Source: Fuerstiella sp041398845 (GTDB lineage: Bacteria; Planctomycetota; Planctomycetia; Planctomycetales; Planctomycetaceae). From it: DNA of 64,000 nt. This document shows positions 55,801-62,623 of the stretch, in pieces; within the stretch, counting starts at the first letter, position 1; every line of letters begins with the position of its first letter. The notes beneath the pieces were generated by a model. That model saw only the letters and a list, made by a program, of their open reading frames with translations. It did not search any database and was not told where the DNA came from. The stretch lies in NCBI GenBank assembly GCA_041398845.1, contig JAWKTZ010000007.1, positions 1,426,001-1,490,000 of the forward strand, given 5' to 3'. The translations under genes were made by a program, and so were the position numbers.

Positions 55801-58268
55801 CAGCCGTCGACGACATCGTCGCCGACGGAACTCAGGTGCTCAGCATCTCCGCCTCCAGAACCGGCTACGTCGGTTACTCCACCGGCCTGAACGTGACCGA
55901 CAACGAATCTCCCGCTCTGACGCTGTCGATCAGTCCGCTGTCGATCAGTGAAGCGAGCGGAACAGCGACCGGCACGGTAAGTCGCAATGACGAAGATCTC
56001 GGCAGCCCACTGACGGTGAATCTGGCATCGAGCGATACCAGTGAAGCTACGGTTCCGGAGACAGTGACGATTCCTGCCGGTTCCGTATCGATCGACTTTA
56101 CCATCACAGCCGTGGATGACACGGTAGTGGACGGAACACAGGTGCTCAGCATCTCCGCCTCCTCAGATGGCTACGTGGGCTATTCCACGGGGCTGAACGT
56201 TACGGATGACGACGTGCTGGCTTTAACGCTCACTGTGAGCGATACATCGATCAGTGAAAACGGCGGCGCAACCACCGGGACGCTGACACTGGAAAGTGCT
56301 TTGCTGACGGATCTGGTGGTAACGCTCAGCAGCAGTGACACCACCGAAGCCACAGTTCCGGAGACCGCAACAATCACAGCCGGCCAGTTGTCCACCACGT
56401 TCACAATTACCGGTGTGGATGATGATCTCGACGACGGTGACCAGACCGTTACCATTTCCGCCTCCTCCGGCACTGAAAATTCGTCCACAGACATCACTGT
56501 GACCGACGACGATACCCAGGCCCTGATCGTAGCGCCGCTGACGGTTGCGGTTGGCGAGGGCGACACGAACATGTTTCGGGTTCGCCTTTCGGCGGAGCCT
56601 GTCGGAACGGTTACTGTGAATGTTGCGGCCCTGTCAGGAGGTGACACTGACCTGACGGTGTATGACGGAGCGACACTGACGTTTGATTCCACCAACTGGA
56701 ATCAGGACCAGTCTGTGATCCTTGCTGCGGCGGAAGATGATGACGCGGTCGATGGTTCAGCGACCATTGAAGTTTCTTCCGCAGGCCTCGACAGTCGCTA
56801 CGTGACGGCTACCGAAGCGGACAACGACACTCAGAGTCTTGTCGTTACTCCACTGGCAATCGACGTCAATGAAGGTGGAACGAGTACATTCAGCGTGAAA
56901 CTGGCCGCTCAGCCCACTGGCGATGTGACGGTCACAGTCGGACATCAGTCCGGCGACGCCGACATCTCCGTTACTGACGGCGCGACGCTGACGTTTGATT
57001 CGACCAACTGGAACACGGCACAATCGGTGACGCTCGCAGCGGCCGAAGACGCGGATGCGGTCAACAGCACGGCCTCCGTTGTTATATCGTCCGACGGGCT
57101 GGAGGATGTGGTTGTGACGGCTACCGAGGTTGACAACGACACGAATTCTGAAAACTCACCACCGGTGATTACGTTCATCACCGACACCACGTGGACCGGT
57201 GCCGGTGATACAGTCACGGTCACCACGAGCTTTACGGATGTGGACACGACGGACGTTCACACCGCAACCATTGACTGGGGCGATGGTACAATCACCACTG
57301 GTACTGTTTCTGAGAGCAATGGCAGTGGATGGGCGATCGGCAGTCATCAGTATGCGGATGGTGGTCTGTACACTGTGACTGTCACAATCGACGACGGCCA
57401 GGGTGGCAGCGATTCAGAAACCACAACATCACTGGTTACAGGCGTTGGTCTGATTGACGGCGTGCTGTACGTGATTGGTACGGATGGTCGGGACGACGTC
57501 GATATTCGAATGATCTCTCAGAACGGAGGTTCCGACGGCGGATCAGACTGTGGTTCCGATGGCGGACACGACCGAGGCCACGGACACGGACGAGGGCGTC
57601 AGCGTGAAACCGTGGTTAACGTGACGGCGAAGCTGAACAAGGGTCGTAACCAGATTCGGATCGATGAGGACTTTGATCCGGATCTGATTGATCGCATTGT
57701 CGTCATTGTGGGAGATGGCGACGACCATGTGTCCCTGAGCAGTGGCGGATCCGACGGTCGTTCAGATGGCGGCAGCGATGGCGGTGTGGACATTCCAGCC
57801 ATGATTCTCGGCGGCGACGGCGATGACGATCTGCAAGGCGGTAACGGCAGCGATGTCATCGTCGGTGGCAACGGCGACGACCTGATCTTCGGGCAGAACG
57901 GCGATGACATTCTGATCGGCGGACGTGGTCGCGACAATCTGAAGGGCGGCGACGGCGAAGACATCCTCATCGGCGGCTTCACTCTGCACGACGATTCGCT
58001 CGATTCACTGGACGCTCTGTTCGAAGAATGGACGTCCAACGCCGACTATCTGGAACGAGTAACCCACCTGAGAAACGGTTCCGGTGTCACGGGCATTTCA
58101 CTCGCAGCCGGAGTCAATGTGTTCGACGACGATGACAAGGATGACATGGACGGACAGCGTGACCGCGACTGGTACCTCGGCGACCTCGACCGGCAACGCC
58201 GCGACAATGATCGCATTGAAGATGATCGCCGTGAAAACGAAGAGTTTGACCAGCTTCCAGGTTTCTGA
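43896..58268 (+). CDS. Giant surface/secreted metzincin protein with adhesin-like repeats
   Basis: Start ATG 43896, GGAGA just upstream; 4790 residues. N-terminus: basic segment plus 'GVERMEDRALLSG', the planctomycete export-type signature. Domains in order (rough residues): metzincin protease with zinc motif HEAGHGIGLRH (272-282) and 'GFLMEP' Met-turn; PPC-like (300-470); delta-60 repeats (490-905); GEVED-like (909-1042); CSLREA-type parallel beta-helix (1044-1475); Calx-beta (1479-1587); two SdrD_B-like domains (1589-2035), the second interrupted by a beta-propeller; many Calx-beta-like repeats, one interrupted by a LamG domain (2226-2415); YDG/MBG repeats (3166-3577); more Calx-beta; PKD (about 4421-4516); Gly/Asp-rich and RTX calcium repeats (about 4625-4694). 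Probably a calcium-stabilised cell-surface or secreted protease/adhesin. Substrate unknown. Confidence 0.88.
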   Translation: MLPKFPHSGSLGQRLLGSLLKGRQKRSRRLDRNGARFEQQVIPGVERMEDRALLSGHSVTDNGGEESHAHAVFAPGTPQDYVDSINDHIGAAGEAEPAAFQITNRWSTTATNGSGLGQGDLTTLTWSIVPDGTGIPALGGITGESNADSNLVSFLRGIYSVTDTDTVYDDAGDAPWFSQFESVFDRWSELTGISYVYEPNDDGTAFTNTTANPGVLGTRGDVRIGGHYIDGPSNVLAYNFFPNHGDMIIDTGDTFYSNTGSNSLGLRNMIAHEAGHGIGLRHVESSDAGFLMEPFISLSFDGPQLDDILAAQRHYGDNFEPNDSSGSATDLGSLSAGQTLTIGGDAQDTFVDVADVSLVSIDGNQDTDFYSFTVGSSLDVDLTLLPLGPTYNQGPQGGSQSPFDSASQNNLELQLIGADGSSVLATADVNAVGQAESITFSISATGTYYVRVGGLNDTVQAYSLSVSGAALPSNGTDFGDAPAPFPTQNVSGSSDGSVDLTFGISGQQTTNFNGAYDDLEGLAIQSDGRILGVGTGGGANRFAIARYLANGQPDPSFSGDGKMIVDVPGAGGTPAVVALDDGRILIAHTYINSTADFFFRVSRLNNDGSLDTTFGVNGNADIAGANQSRISDLIVQPDGKIVVGGYDFENSNWDWIVARLHADGTVDSSFGTNGKVQTDFSRTGITNPIDFLNTLELQSDGKILAGGLTSTTSAMSSGNRIYAMARYLPDGTPDATFDSDGLSVFSFTTSGFQMENISDMLVLADGRILATSSGGSETALIRLLSNGTVDTSFGTGGRITASTGTAYRNPSGVVEDDQGRFLTANADLFGVTRFFPDGTVDTSFGTNGTTSLTFHAGNTERATSLLLQSDGAVVVGGYSSIANQFGEWTLARLKGGEAAASHEIVPGFHLGATVDSESDGQPSADASGDDLNNSDDEDGVVFTSTLQVGATASVEVTASASGFLDAWLDFNNDHDWDDPGEQIFSGASLAAGVNSLTFSVPVSAVPDVTSFARFRFSSAGGLGPAGPAPDGEVEDYAVIVNNVSTLTVDTLADESDGNFTAGDFSLREAIELANANAGPDTIQFAAGLSGTIALTIDQLLVTDDVTILGPGASQLTVSGSSTFRVFDLQSGPEVSIESLTVADGKTTSPGQLGAGIRSTGNLTLTDVIVSGNSTTGASSGGGGVFQGNNGTLTLLNSVIADNTAATSDSASNGGGIFSFGDVHIEHSIITGNSAGGAGGGIIVLSADLTMQSSTLSNNHSVSAAGAVGGLAIGNGQLLVSNSTVSENTAAGPVGGIGFDATGGTATGLIINSTVSGNSSGIYGGGVAAFHGTLEIQHSTITNNVSPVGQGSGVAGVNDGTSIANVVISSSIIAGNQNSDVDGIGGGGNSLTSSGFNVVGTGNAVGAFGQTTDQTGVLDPGLGPLANNGGPALTHALLAGSVAINAGPASSTVTVDQRGQTRVVGGNVDVGAFELQATNPSVTLSTSQAAIAEGGGVATVTATLSEISGEDVTIQLAFSGSATPTDDYLTSSSQILVPAGALTGIITVTAVQDSVIDSNELITADISVVSGGTENGVQRVSITITDDEPTTGAIAGTAFEDTNGNGQRETGESGLAGVTIYLDLNGNGVFDNVPVEFLTNGLGENGVEPSVITDANGDYVFTDLPVDIYVVRQVVPRGYEQTFPVTSPLHRVSVVPGQTQSGFDFGNHRQTGAISGIKFEDLDGDGVRDAGEGPLVGVTIYLDSNDNGVMDGGELSTQTASDGTYQFTDLPTGNYSVREVVAAGFIQTSPAPYDAFYYGVAASTNELVTIDAATGQVTRVGAFGTAIHGIATSWSGEIFALQGTGTDSLYSVDPLTGAATLIGPIGGQAVFGLAYDSQSDTLFTIVGDAGASRDLISINRSTGAATVIGPGTPQITGTSGIAFDAANNRVIAFDNADDQFWAFDAETGAASLLSVATPTLSAFGFTHNGSQFVMSTSGTTLSAVNVIDGTRQTILTLSESIGLNGLDYVPASTGSHRVTVAANAVQENVDFGNQKKQLTVSIVDSAISENGGSTMATVTRNTDTTNPLTVTLVSSDTGEATVVGTVIIPAGETTSPAFAITGVDDAIADGNQIVSITASAADHADAVGAVEVMDDETAALTVTIDPSSISEAGGSAIGTVSRNTDTTEALVVLLASSDTTEATVPASVTIPAGQSSASFAITAVDDSLFDGTQSVSITASPSSPGAVSYSDSFSGTGLSLFWSEVTDIPGSSVTQTGGVLRIESPTPPSGFLDAGVQSSATTGTGSFTAEVDFRIPQGGAMSWLSSGAGADHVYGIYHHPPTNSYRVWIDNPTTTGNVFGAAEFGDESTNWHRLRLEYDAATNSVRSFVDGTLANNAVVDLSGGRIRLQMKDSASLGAGPTVVEFDNFLLNYSAAIAPASATLDVTDNESRALTLMIDSVSISENGGTTTGTVTRNDENLNSPLTVTLASSDTSEATVPQTVTIQAGSASATFTITAADDLVADGTQVLSISASATGYTGYSTGLNVTDNENPALTLTVNPVSINENGGTSTGTVTRNDEDLSSPLMVTLSSSDTSEATVPQSIIIQPGQSSAEFPITAVNDAVADGTQVLSISATAAGYVGYSTGLNVTDDDVVGITVSVISGDTSENGASATFTVVLNSEPTGNVTIPLSSSDTTEGVVSVGSLLFTPANWNAPQVVTVTGVDDAVDDGNISFRIETGSAISADTNYNGLNAADVTVTNTDDDTAGFITSPNTGLLVFEGGATDVISFVLTSEPTADVTFAVNNPSPDQITFSLTSLTFTPTNWNVPQEILLTAVDDAVAEPALGFTVLPQPAVSVDPRYDGRKPQGANGTILDNDTRGVSVSPISGHTNEDGATATFTVVLTSEPTAEVLIPLSSSDATEGTASPASLIFTSANWNMPQTVTVTGADDNLADGDIVYQILTDTIGGTSDYAGINPGDVTVVNHDNDVKALTLTVAPISISENGGTAIGTVTRNDEDLNSALTVTLASSDTTEATVPASVIIPAGSASATFSVTGVNDEVVDGLQTVTISASAGAYVGSTATLNVTDDDVLISPEITVSPLTKVYDGTAFFVTATADDGAGGSAADVDQDNFTFTYYAGPGLSGGVISAPSNVGSYSVDVQYTGNTDYLPVASTSFDFTITPATLTAVATAANKVYDATSDATVTLSLLGIMGSDVVTAAASGTFSDKNVGNSKTVTVGTAILSGADAGNYTVGSVASTTADITPFALTVTANAADKVYDATNTAAVTIFLATVFAGDDVSGSATGAFSNKNVGNSKTVTVGTVSLTGADAGNYTVGAAASATANITPFALTATATAANKVYDATTAATVTISLATVFAGDDVNGSASGTFDNKNVGTNKTVTIGTVTLSGTDASNYIAGSAASTTATITPFELTATATAADKVYDATDTATVAVNLSPVFAGDAVTGSAAGTFSDRNVGTNKTVTVGTVTLAGADAGNYTVGAASNTTANITPALLTVTANPASKVIGETDPPLTFATSGLVGGETEVVALAGTLSRQPGETVGDYDILQGTLVAVAGNYDITFVGANFAITTGVIPDVLIGNATVDEADGTAAFAVTLTSPAVVEINLTLTTANGSATAGTDFVANVASVTIPAGSTSATATFDVAILDDLIDEGDETFTVSVQSVDSGFVGSAGGGLGTITDNDTAGITVSAISGSTSESGSTATFTVFLNSEPTGDVTIALSSSDTTEGTVSPSSLTFTPSNWNAAQTVTVTGTDDALADGNVSYSILTAAATSTDANYDGLDAADVSVTNIDNDARALTLSIAPLSISEAGGTATGTITRNDEDLSTPLTVTLASSDTTEATVPQTVTIPAGAASVDFTITAVDDTVVDGVQVLSISASKTGYVGYSAGLNVTDNESPALTLSINPLSISEAGGTATGTVTRNDEDLSSSLTVNLASSDTTEATVPQTVTIPAGAASVDFTITAVDDIVADGTQVLSISASRTGYVGYSTGLNVTDNESPALTLSISPLSISEASGTATGTVSRNDEDLGSPLTVNLASSDTSEATVPETVTIPAGSVSIDFTITAVDDTVVDGTQVLSISASSDGYVGYSTGLNVTDDDVLALTLTVSDTSISENGGATTGTLTLESALLTDLVVTLSSSDTTEATVPETATITAGQLSTTFTITGVDDDLDDGDQTVTISASSGTENSSTDITVTDDDTQALIVAPLTVAVGEGDTNMFRVRLSAEPVGTVTVNVAALSGGDTDLTVYDGATLTFDSTNWNQDQSVILAAAEDDDAVDGSATIEVSSAGLDSRYVTATEADNDTQSLVVTPLAIDVNEGGTSTFSVKLAAQPTGDVTVTVGHQSGDADISVTDGATLTFDSTNWNTAQSVTLAAAEDADAVNSTASVVISSDGLEDVVVTATEVDNDTNSENSPPVITFITDTTWTGAGDTVTVTTSFTDVDTTDVHTATIDWGDGTITTGTVSESNGSGWAIGSHQYADGGLYTVTVTIDDGQGGSDSETTTSLVTGVGLIDGVLYVIGTDGRDDVDIRMISQNGGSDGGSDCGSDGGHDRGHGHGRGRQRETVVNVTAKLNKGRNQIRIDEDFDPDLIDRIVVIVGDGDDHVSLSSGGSDGRSDGGSDGGVDIPAMILGGDGDDDLQGGNGSDVIVGGNGDDLIFGQNGDDILIGGRGRDNLKGGDGEDILIGGFTLHDDSLDSLDALFEEWTSNADYLERVTHLRNGSGVTGISLAAGVNVFDDDDKDDMDGQRDRDWYLGDLDRQRRDNDRIEDDRRENEEFDQLPGF
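53390..54375 (+). repeat. Four tandem YDG-type repeats of about 246 bp
   Basis: Units start near 53397, 53643, 53892 and 54138. Each encodes about 82 residues with 'KVYDAT' near the start, 'GTFSDKNVG' in the middle and 'GADAGNYTVG' near the end. DNA identity is lower than protein identity, so the expansion is not very recent. Confidence 0.85.
55300..56215 (+). repeat. Three tandem 306-bp Calx-beta-like repeats, nearly identical in DNA
   Basis: Units begin near 55300, 55606 and 55912, each encoding 102 residues ('SISEAGGTATGT ... GLNVTDNESP'). Units 1 and 2 share a stretch of about 50 identical bases (around 55432 and 55738). Older, more diverged units of the same type lie at about 51187-51790 and 52800-53110. 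Confidence 0.88.
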
Positions 58269-58676
58269 CGGGCTCTGGCGAAGCCCGCCTGATATTTCAC
58301 TTTACCGCCAGGATGTGTCAGCGACATCAGGAATTGCGCTCTCCACAATCTCAGGCATCGTTCGGTTAATGAGTGCGCACGGGCGACCTGAGTCGGCGTG
58401 CGGATCGATGAACGGAAACGGCATTCTGATGTTCGTCCGCTCGCTGAACTGCCGGTGCGTCGGACTGATTCACTGTCTGTGGATGGCTCGAATGTCGGAC
58501 TGTGGATCGTGGATGCCATCTGAAAAAGCAGCCGCTCCGTCACGCTCATTTGGACTCTGACCCGGGATTCGGGTAGGATTTCCTGCAGAGTCACACGGGA
58601 GTTTATGCGCAGCGTGCGTCAGTCATTTTCAATTCCGAGCAACAGGTCGACTCTGAGTCAAAGGCCATGCGACTGC
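58269..58676. other. Intergenic region with a small hairpin after the giant gene
   Basis: About 400 bases. Immediately after the stop codon, CGGGCT (58269-58274) and AGCCCG (58282-58287) form a 6-bp stem; only a weak T-rich stretch follows, so it is at best a poor terminator. No gene is supported: a plus-strand frame crossing this region overlaps the end of the giant gene and has no start signal. Confidence 0.5.
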
Positions 58677-59843
58677 ATGGCGGGAGAGATGACGTTGGGA
58701 CAATACTGGATCAGAAATCGTGGCCGAGTGCAGGGTCCGTTCACTGAGGAACGGATTCAGGGGCTGCTGCGGCGAGGGCGTTTCAGTCGTTCGTTTCATG
58801 TGTCGGAAGACAAAAAGGAATGGCTTCCCGCCAGCGAATTTCCGGAACTGTTTGCCGGAGTCAGTCGAGGCGGGGTGGATGTCGATGACGAAAGCCCGTT
58901 TCAAAGTGGAGGTTCGCCGTTTGATGATGACGATCTGGCTCCGACAAAACCGCGTAATCGCAGTGGAAGTTCGCCCGGAAAACAACGGTCACGTCCCGTT
59001 CCTGAAGACGATGATGAGGACGATGAAGACTGGGAAGATGATGACGGCTCTGAAGATGAAGACTGGGACGACGATCGTCCGGGGGCGCTGAGCGATTTGC
59101 TGGATTGGGTGGAAGCCAACGCGAAAGGTCTGGTGGGACTGCTGGTGATCCTGCTGCTGGCCGCTGGCTGGTTTGTTTTTGGCCGCGAGAGCTTTACTCA
59201 GGACGCCGCCGATCTGGAAACTCTGATCGAAATCAAGACTCGCATCAACACCGCTCATGCCATGGGCGCTGCGCCCAGCGACTGGATGGCACTGTCTGAT
59301 TCCACCACCAAAGAACTTGCTCCCATGGTCGCGCGACTCAACGACCAGGCATCTGCGATGGACCACATCAAACAGGAACTTCTGTTTGCTGCTCGCGACG
59401 ACGTGCCGAAGATGTTCAAAGAGCTTCCGAAAGGACAAAAGACGGCCGACCAGAATATGACCCGACGCTTCGCGCTGATCGAGGAAATGATCAGAAATGA
59501 GGTCCGCCAGCATTCCGGTTCCGCATTGACCATGACGCCCGTTCAACAGGCTCAGTCACCACCTGCGGCGGCAGCGCCCGACCCCGCAGCGCCGTTGACG
59601 CAGGATTCTGCGCAACAACCGAATGCCACGACCGAGACAGCTCCCGGCAATCCAGACGATGCCGGAGCAGCACCAGCCAAATCAGCTCCGGAGATAACGC
59701 CAAACACTTCGACGACGCCAACCATGCCTCCCGGAAACAATCCGGCGTCACCGAACTCCACGTCACCGAATTCCACGTCGCCTGCGACTCAACCGCCACC
59801 CGCCAGCAGTGTGCCGGGAAGGCCGAAAGCAGCTCAGTTCTAA
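58677..59843 (+). CDS. GYF_2-domain membrane protein with acidic linker
   Basis: The start is uncertain: ATG 58677 (AAGG 12 bases upstream), 58689 or 58605 (GGGAG close upstream) are all in frame; 58677 is taken, giving 388 residues. A GYF_2 domain (DUF4339) opens the protein: 'YWIRNRGRVQGPFTEERIQGLL', then a 'W-L-P-A-S-E' segment. A very acidic linker of Asp/Glu runs (about 100-145) precedes one hydrophobic helix (about 155-175, 'GLVGLLVILLLAAGWFVFG'). A helical domain follows (about 180-285), and the tail is Pro/Ala/Ser/Thr-rich with a repeated NSTSP. GYF_2 domains bind proline-rich peptides in eukaryotes; in bacteria the role is unknown. It lies 13 bases before the next gene, so the two are co-transcribed. 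Confidence 0.75.
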   Translation: MAGEMTLGQYWIRNRGRVQGPFTEERIQGLLRRGRFSRSFHVSEDKKEWLPASEFPELFAGVSRGGVDVDDESPFQSGGSPFDDDDLAPTKPRNRSGSSPGKQRSRPVPEDDDEDDEDWEDDDGSEDEDWDDDRPGALSDLLDWVEANAKGLVGLLVILLLAAGWFVFGRESFTQDAADLETLIEIKTRINTAHAMGAAPSDWMALSDSTTKELAPMVARLNDQASAMDHIKQELLFAARDDVPKMFKELPKGQKTADQNMTRRFALIEEMIRNEVRQHSGSALTMTPVQQAQSPPAAAAPDPAAPLTQDSAQQPNATTETAPGNPDDAGAAPAKSAPEITPNTSTTPTMPPGNNPASPNSTSPNSTSPATQPPPASSVPGRPKAAQF

Positions 59844-59856
59844 GGATCACCGTATC

Positions 59857-61431
59857 GTGTCTTCCCTTCGTGCTCAAGTTCCGTGGATTGTGCCGACACT
59901 GCTGATGGTGCTGTGGCCGACGGCGTCATTCGCCCAGTCGCTCACCGTTCGCGAAATGCTGGACAGGCAGGATGAATGGCCGAAGTGGGTCCGCGACAGG
60001 ACAGAACTGAACATCAACGGTCGCTATGAAGGCCGAGCAGCTCAGCAGTTTCGTCTGGCTCGACTGCCAATGCTGCTGTCTCCCGCGCGGACCGCAGCGC
60101 TGCCCAGGAATCCGAATGCCGGTCAGCGAATGACGGTGTCCGGCGTTCTGGTGAAATCGGGCGCGGATTATTCCATGGACGTGTCACGCATCGCTGCGGG
60201 CAGCACGGATTCACAACGTCTGGAAGCGAAGATCGAGAAGTCGAACCAGGACCAGCCGGAACAGTGGTACCAGATCGCTGAAGAATATGGTGCCATCGCG
60301 GAATTCTATGCGGACGAACGACTCCGGCAGCAGGTCGCGGAATTGCGGCGCAAGGCATTTCAGCGGCAGCACACGCTGTTTCAGGATGACTGGCAGAAAC
60401 TCCGCCAACTGGCCGACTTTGGCGCCGGCATCGGAATTCCACTGCCCGAACAGCAGGCGTTGATTTTCGAAAGTGTGGTCAGACTGTCGCAGACGGAGAA
60501 CGTCGATCGCAAACAGCTTTACGATGTCATTCGGAAGGAACTGGCGGGATGGGATCAGCGATCCACAGGTGGCAACCTGTCGGCTGCGGCTGAACAGAGC
60601 TTTCGGAAGAATCCGGTTGCTGCGTACCAGGCCGCTTCTGCCGATGATCGCCTGAAACTGCACCGGCGCTTCTACCGGACGGTGCGGCTTCCGGATGTTT
60701 TGTCTGAACTGAAATCGGACGGCAGCAATGGTCAGGATGTTGCCGGAAAAGTGGCCGAAGAACTTCCTGAAGAGACACAGCAGATTGCCGCAATTCAACG
60801 GCGCTATGTGGATTACCGGCTGACCCGAGTGCCTTCACTGACGCGGCGACAGTTGGATGAACTGGCCGGTCTGCTTGAAGAGTCCGACCGCACAACAGAG
60901 ATCCTTCCGACGGTCGATGTCTGGCTGAAGGCTCAGGAGAAACGGCTGAACAATGATCAACTGGACGGCCTGCTGGCAACTGCCGAAGAATACCTGTTTG
61001 CCTTCGAACGGTGGAAGAGGCCGGAGCATCGGGATGCGGGCGTGGAACTTCTCAAACGCGGCTGGCAACTCGCTGACCAGGCGGCTCCGGAAGAAGCCGC
61101 CTCGATTGCTCAGCGTCTGGAACGTTTCGGCTGGACGCGTCTGAGAGATCAGTGGATGACGACGGAAGATGTCGCACGCCTGCCCAGAAACGACGTCGCT
61201 CTGGCCATGCGCGAAGGGCGCGTTGTGGCAGGGATGAAGGCCGGTCAGATTCTGGCCACGATGGCGGGACCTCCGACGCGAACGATCCGCGTCATTTCGG
61301 CTCGACGGGTTCAGGAAATCTGGGTGTATGGTGAAGCCGGATCCTCGGCGATCGCCATTCACGTTGAGCGAGGGCGCAGCCAGTCACCGGATGAGGCCGT
61401 GGCGACTCTGGTGACAACGCCCGCCCAATAG
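59857..61431 (+). CDS. Exported protein of unknown function
   Basis: The start is GTG 59857 with AAGGAT nine bases upstream. A signal peptide follows (residues 1-25, 'VPWIVPTLLMVLWPTASFAQS'). The product has 524 residues. Residues about 30-60 ('REMLDRQDEWPKWVRDRTEL') and 'NINGRYEGRAAQQFRLARLP' (about 48-67) open a beta-rich domain. The rest is predominantly helical with many Leu/Glu/Arg repeats. A final 'VISARRVQEIWVYGEAGSSA' strand-rich segment ends the protein. No catalytic motif or named family is recognised. Its 13-base spacing from the GYF_2 gene suggests that the two proteins act together, one at the membrane and one in the periplasm; this is inference only. Confidence 0.7.
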   Translation: MSSLRAQVPWIVPTLLMVLWPTASFAQSLTVREMLDRQDEWPKWVRDRTELNINGRYEGRAAQQFRLARLPMLLSPARTAALPRNPNAGQRMTVSGVLVKSGADYSMDVSRIAAGSTDSQRLEAKIEKSNQDQPEQWYQIAEEYGAIAEFYADERLRQQVAELRRKAFQRQHTLFQDDWQKLRQLADFGAGIGIPLPEQQALIFESVVRLSQTENVDRKQLYDVIRKELAGWDQRSTGGNLSAAAEQSFRKNPVAAYQAASADDRLKLHRRFYRTVRLPDVLSELKSDGSNGQDVAGKVAEELPEETQQIAAIQRRYVDYRLTRVPSLTRRQLDELAGLLEESDRTTEILPTVDVWLKAQEKRLNNDQLDGLLATAEEYLFAFERWKRPEHRDAGVELLKRGWQLADQAAPEEAASIAQRLERFGWTRLRDQWMTTEDVARLPRNDVALAMREGRVVAGMKAGQILATMAGPPTRTIRVISARRVQEIWVYGEAGSSAIAIHVERGRSQSPDEAVATLVTTPAQ

Positions 61432-61547
61432 CACGGATCGTGATGTTCGGGCCTTGAGAATTCCGTGTCCAGGCGGCGTTGGCATCTGTTACAATGTGGG
61501 ACCTGCGATTCTGCAGCTTTGTCATGGCTCACGTCAAGGTCCGTTCG

Positions 61548-62336
61548 ATGCCGTCTGTTTTTCCAGGTATGGACCCATTCCTCGAACGTCACGAATGGGA
61601 AGACTTTCATACGAATTTCATAACCGAAGTTCAGGCGAGTCTGGTTCCTCGACTGCGTCCCGCATATGCCGTCCGCACGGAACGTCGGATCTACGTCGAA
61701 CATCTGCTGGACGACGACACACTGATTCGACCGGACATTACCATTCTGCGACATCCCGAATTCGGTGACTCTGCGCGACAAGCGACCGCTTTCTCGGCGG
61801 CCACGGCGGTCACTATCGAACCAGTGGAACGCACGTTGCCACTGCCTGTCACGATCGAAGAAACATACCTCGTCATTCGTCGTCTGGACACAGCAGAAGT
61901 CGTGACGGTGATCGAGCTGTTGTCCCCGTCAAACAAGCGTGCCGGAGCCGAAGGCCGCCGAGTTTACCTCACGAAACGCGAAGACCTGCTGCAGAGCCGC
62001 ACAAGTCTGGTGGAAATTGATCTGCTGCGTGGCGGCGAACGGCTGCCGACTCTGGAACCACTCCCGAAAGCCGACTACTTCGCATTCGTCTGCCGAGCCA
62101 AACGACGTCGTCATGCGGCCGTCTACGCATGGCCATTAAATCATCGTCTTCCCGTCATCCCGATTCCGCTGGCCATTGATGATGTCGAAGTGCCGCTCGA
62201 TCTGCAGGCAGTCTTTGATTCCGTCTACGACCGAGCGGGCTACGACTATTCCCTGAGCTATCGAACGCCGGTCGAGCCACCACTGAATGAAGACGAATCG
62301 AAGTGGGCCGAAGGATTGCTGGCGAAGAATGCGTAA
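61548..62336 (+). CDS. DUF4058 family protein
   Basis: ATG 61548 is taken because 'MPSVFPGMDPFLE' is the usual N-terminus of the family (compare MPSPFPGMDPYLE) and AAGG lies eight bases upstream; ATG 61524 is an alternative. The product has 262 residues, normal for the family. Conserved parts include 'WEDFHTNFI' (about 16-24), 'RTERRIYVE' and 'RPDITIL', then 'VIELLSPSNKRAG' (about 124-136) with E-x-L-x-P-x-N-K, and 'LVEIDLLRGGERLP'. The layout (D-I-T-I, E-L-L-S-P-x-N-K) resembles a restriction-endonuclease-like core, but the function is unknown. Members are common in cyanobacteria and planctomycetes, often in multiple copies. No clear partner is nearby. Confidence 0.92.
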   Translation: MPSVFPGMDPFLERHEWEDFHTNFITEVQASLVPRLRPAYAVRTERRIYVEHLLDDDTLIRPDITILRHPEFGDSARQATAFSAATAVTIEPVERTLPLPVTIEETYLVIRRLDTAEVVTVIELLSPSNKRAGAEGRRVYLTKREDLLQSRTSLVEIDLLRGGERLPTLEPLPKADYFAFVCRAKRRRHAAVYAWPLNHRLPVIPIPLAIDDVEVPLDLQAVFDSVYDRAGYDYSLSYRTPVEPPLNEDESKWAEGLLAKNA

Positions 62337-62529
62337 TTCTCGGCCCGCATTCAGTTTGCTCAATCGTGCAACGGAAGGTGAGACAAATCTGTGCAAAGTT
62401 ATCAATGGAAGAATGGGCAGTACTGATCGCCTGTTACGCAGAACGGCCGCGATTTAGGTTGAAATCCAACGTCCGCGCGGGATTGCCGACGGGTGATTGA
62501 CTACGATTCGTAACAAAGTTCCTACATCG

Positions 62530-62621
62530 GCCCCGAATCGTTCTGTGGCCATGAATCGGGGCATCCTGGACAACCGACTGTTCAACGGCAGGGTGTTACC
62601 GATGTTCATCAACTGTCCAGG
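62530..62621 (+). promoter_or_regulatory. Paired inverted repeats in the moaC leader
   Basis: GCCCCGA (62530-62536) pairs with TCGGGGC (62556-62562). CCTGGACA (62565-62572) pairs with TGTCCAGG (62614-62621), whose 3' arm ends two bases before the presumed moaC start. The fold could affect ribosome access. No match to the known molybdenum-cofactor riboswitch is claimed. Confidence 0.4.
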
Positions 62622-62623
62622 CC

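Noticed and set aside
44328..57347. Many long antisense frames across the giant surface gene
   Set aside because: They mirror the repeats of the coding strand (Val/Ser/Thr-rich complements of Calx-beta units) and have no independent features.
57520..57800. Gly-Ser-Asp-rich DNA repeats considered as a CRISPR-like or regulatory array
   Set aside because: They are in-frame low-complexity codons (GSDGGSD) with no constant repeat and spacer lengths.
62337..62623. tRNA-like or riboswitch element before moaC
   Set aside because: No cloverleaf with TTC-A loop and CCA-side pairing could be formed, and no known Moco riboswitch consensus was recognised; only the inverted repeats are reported.
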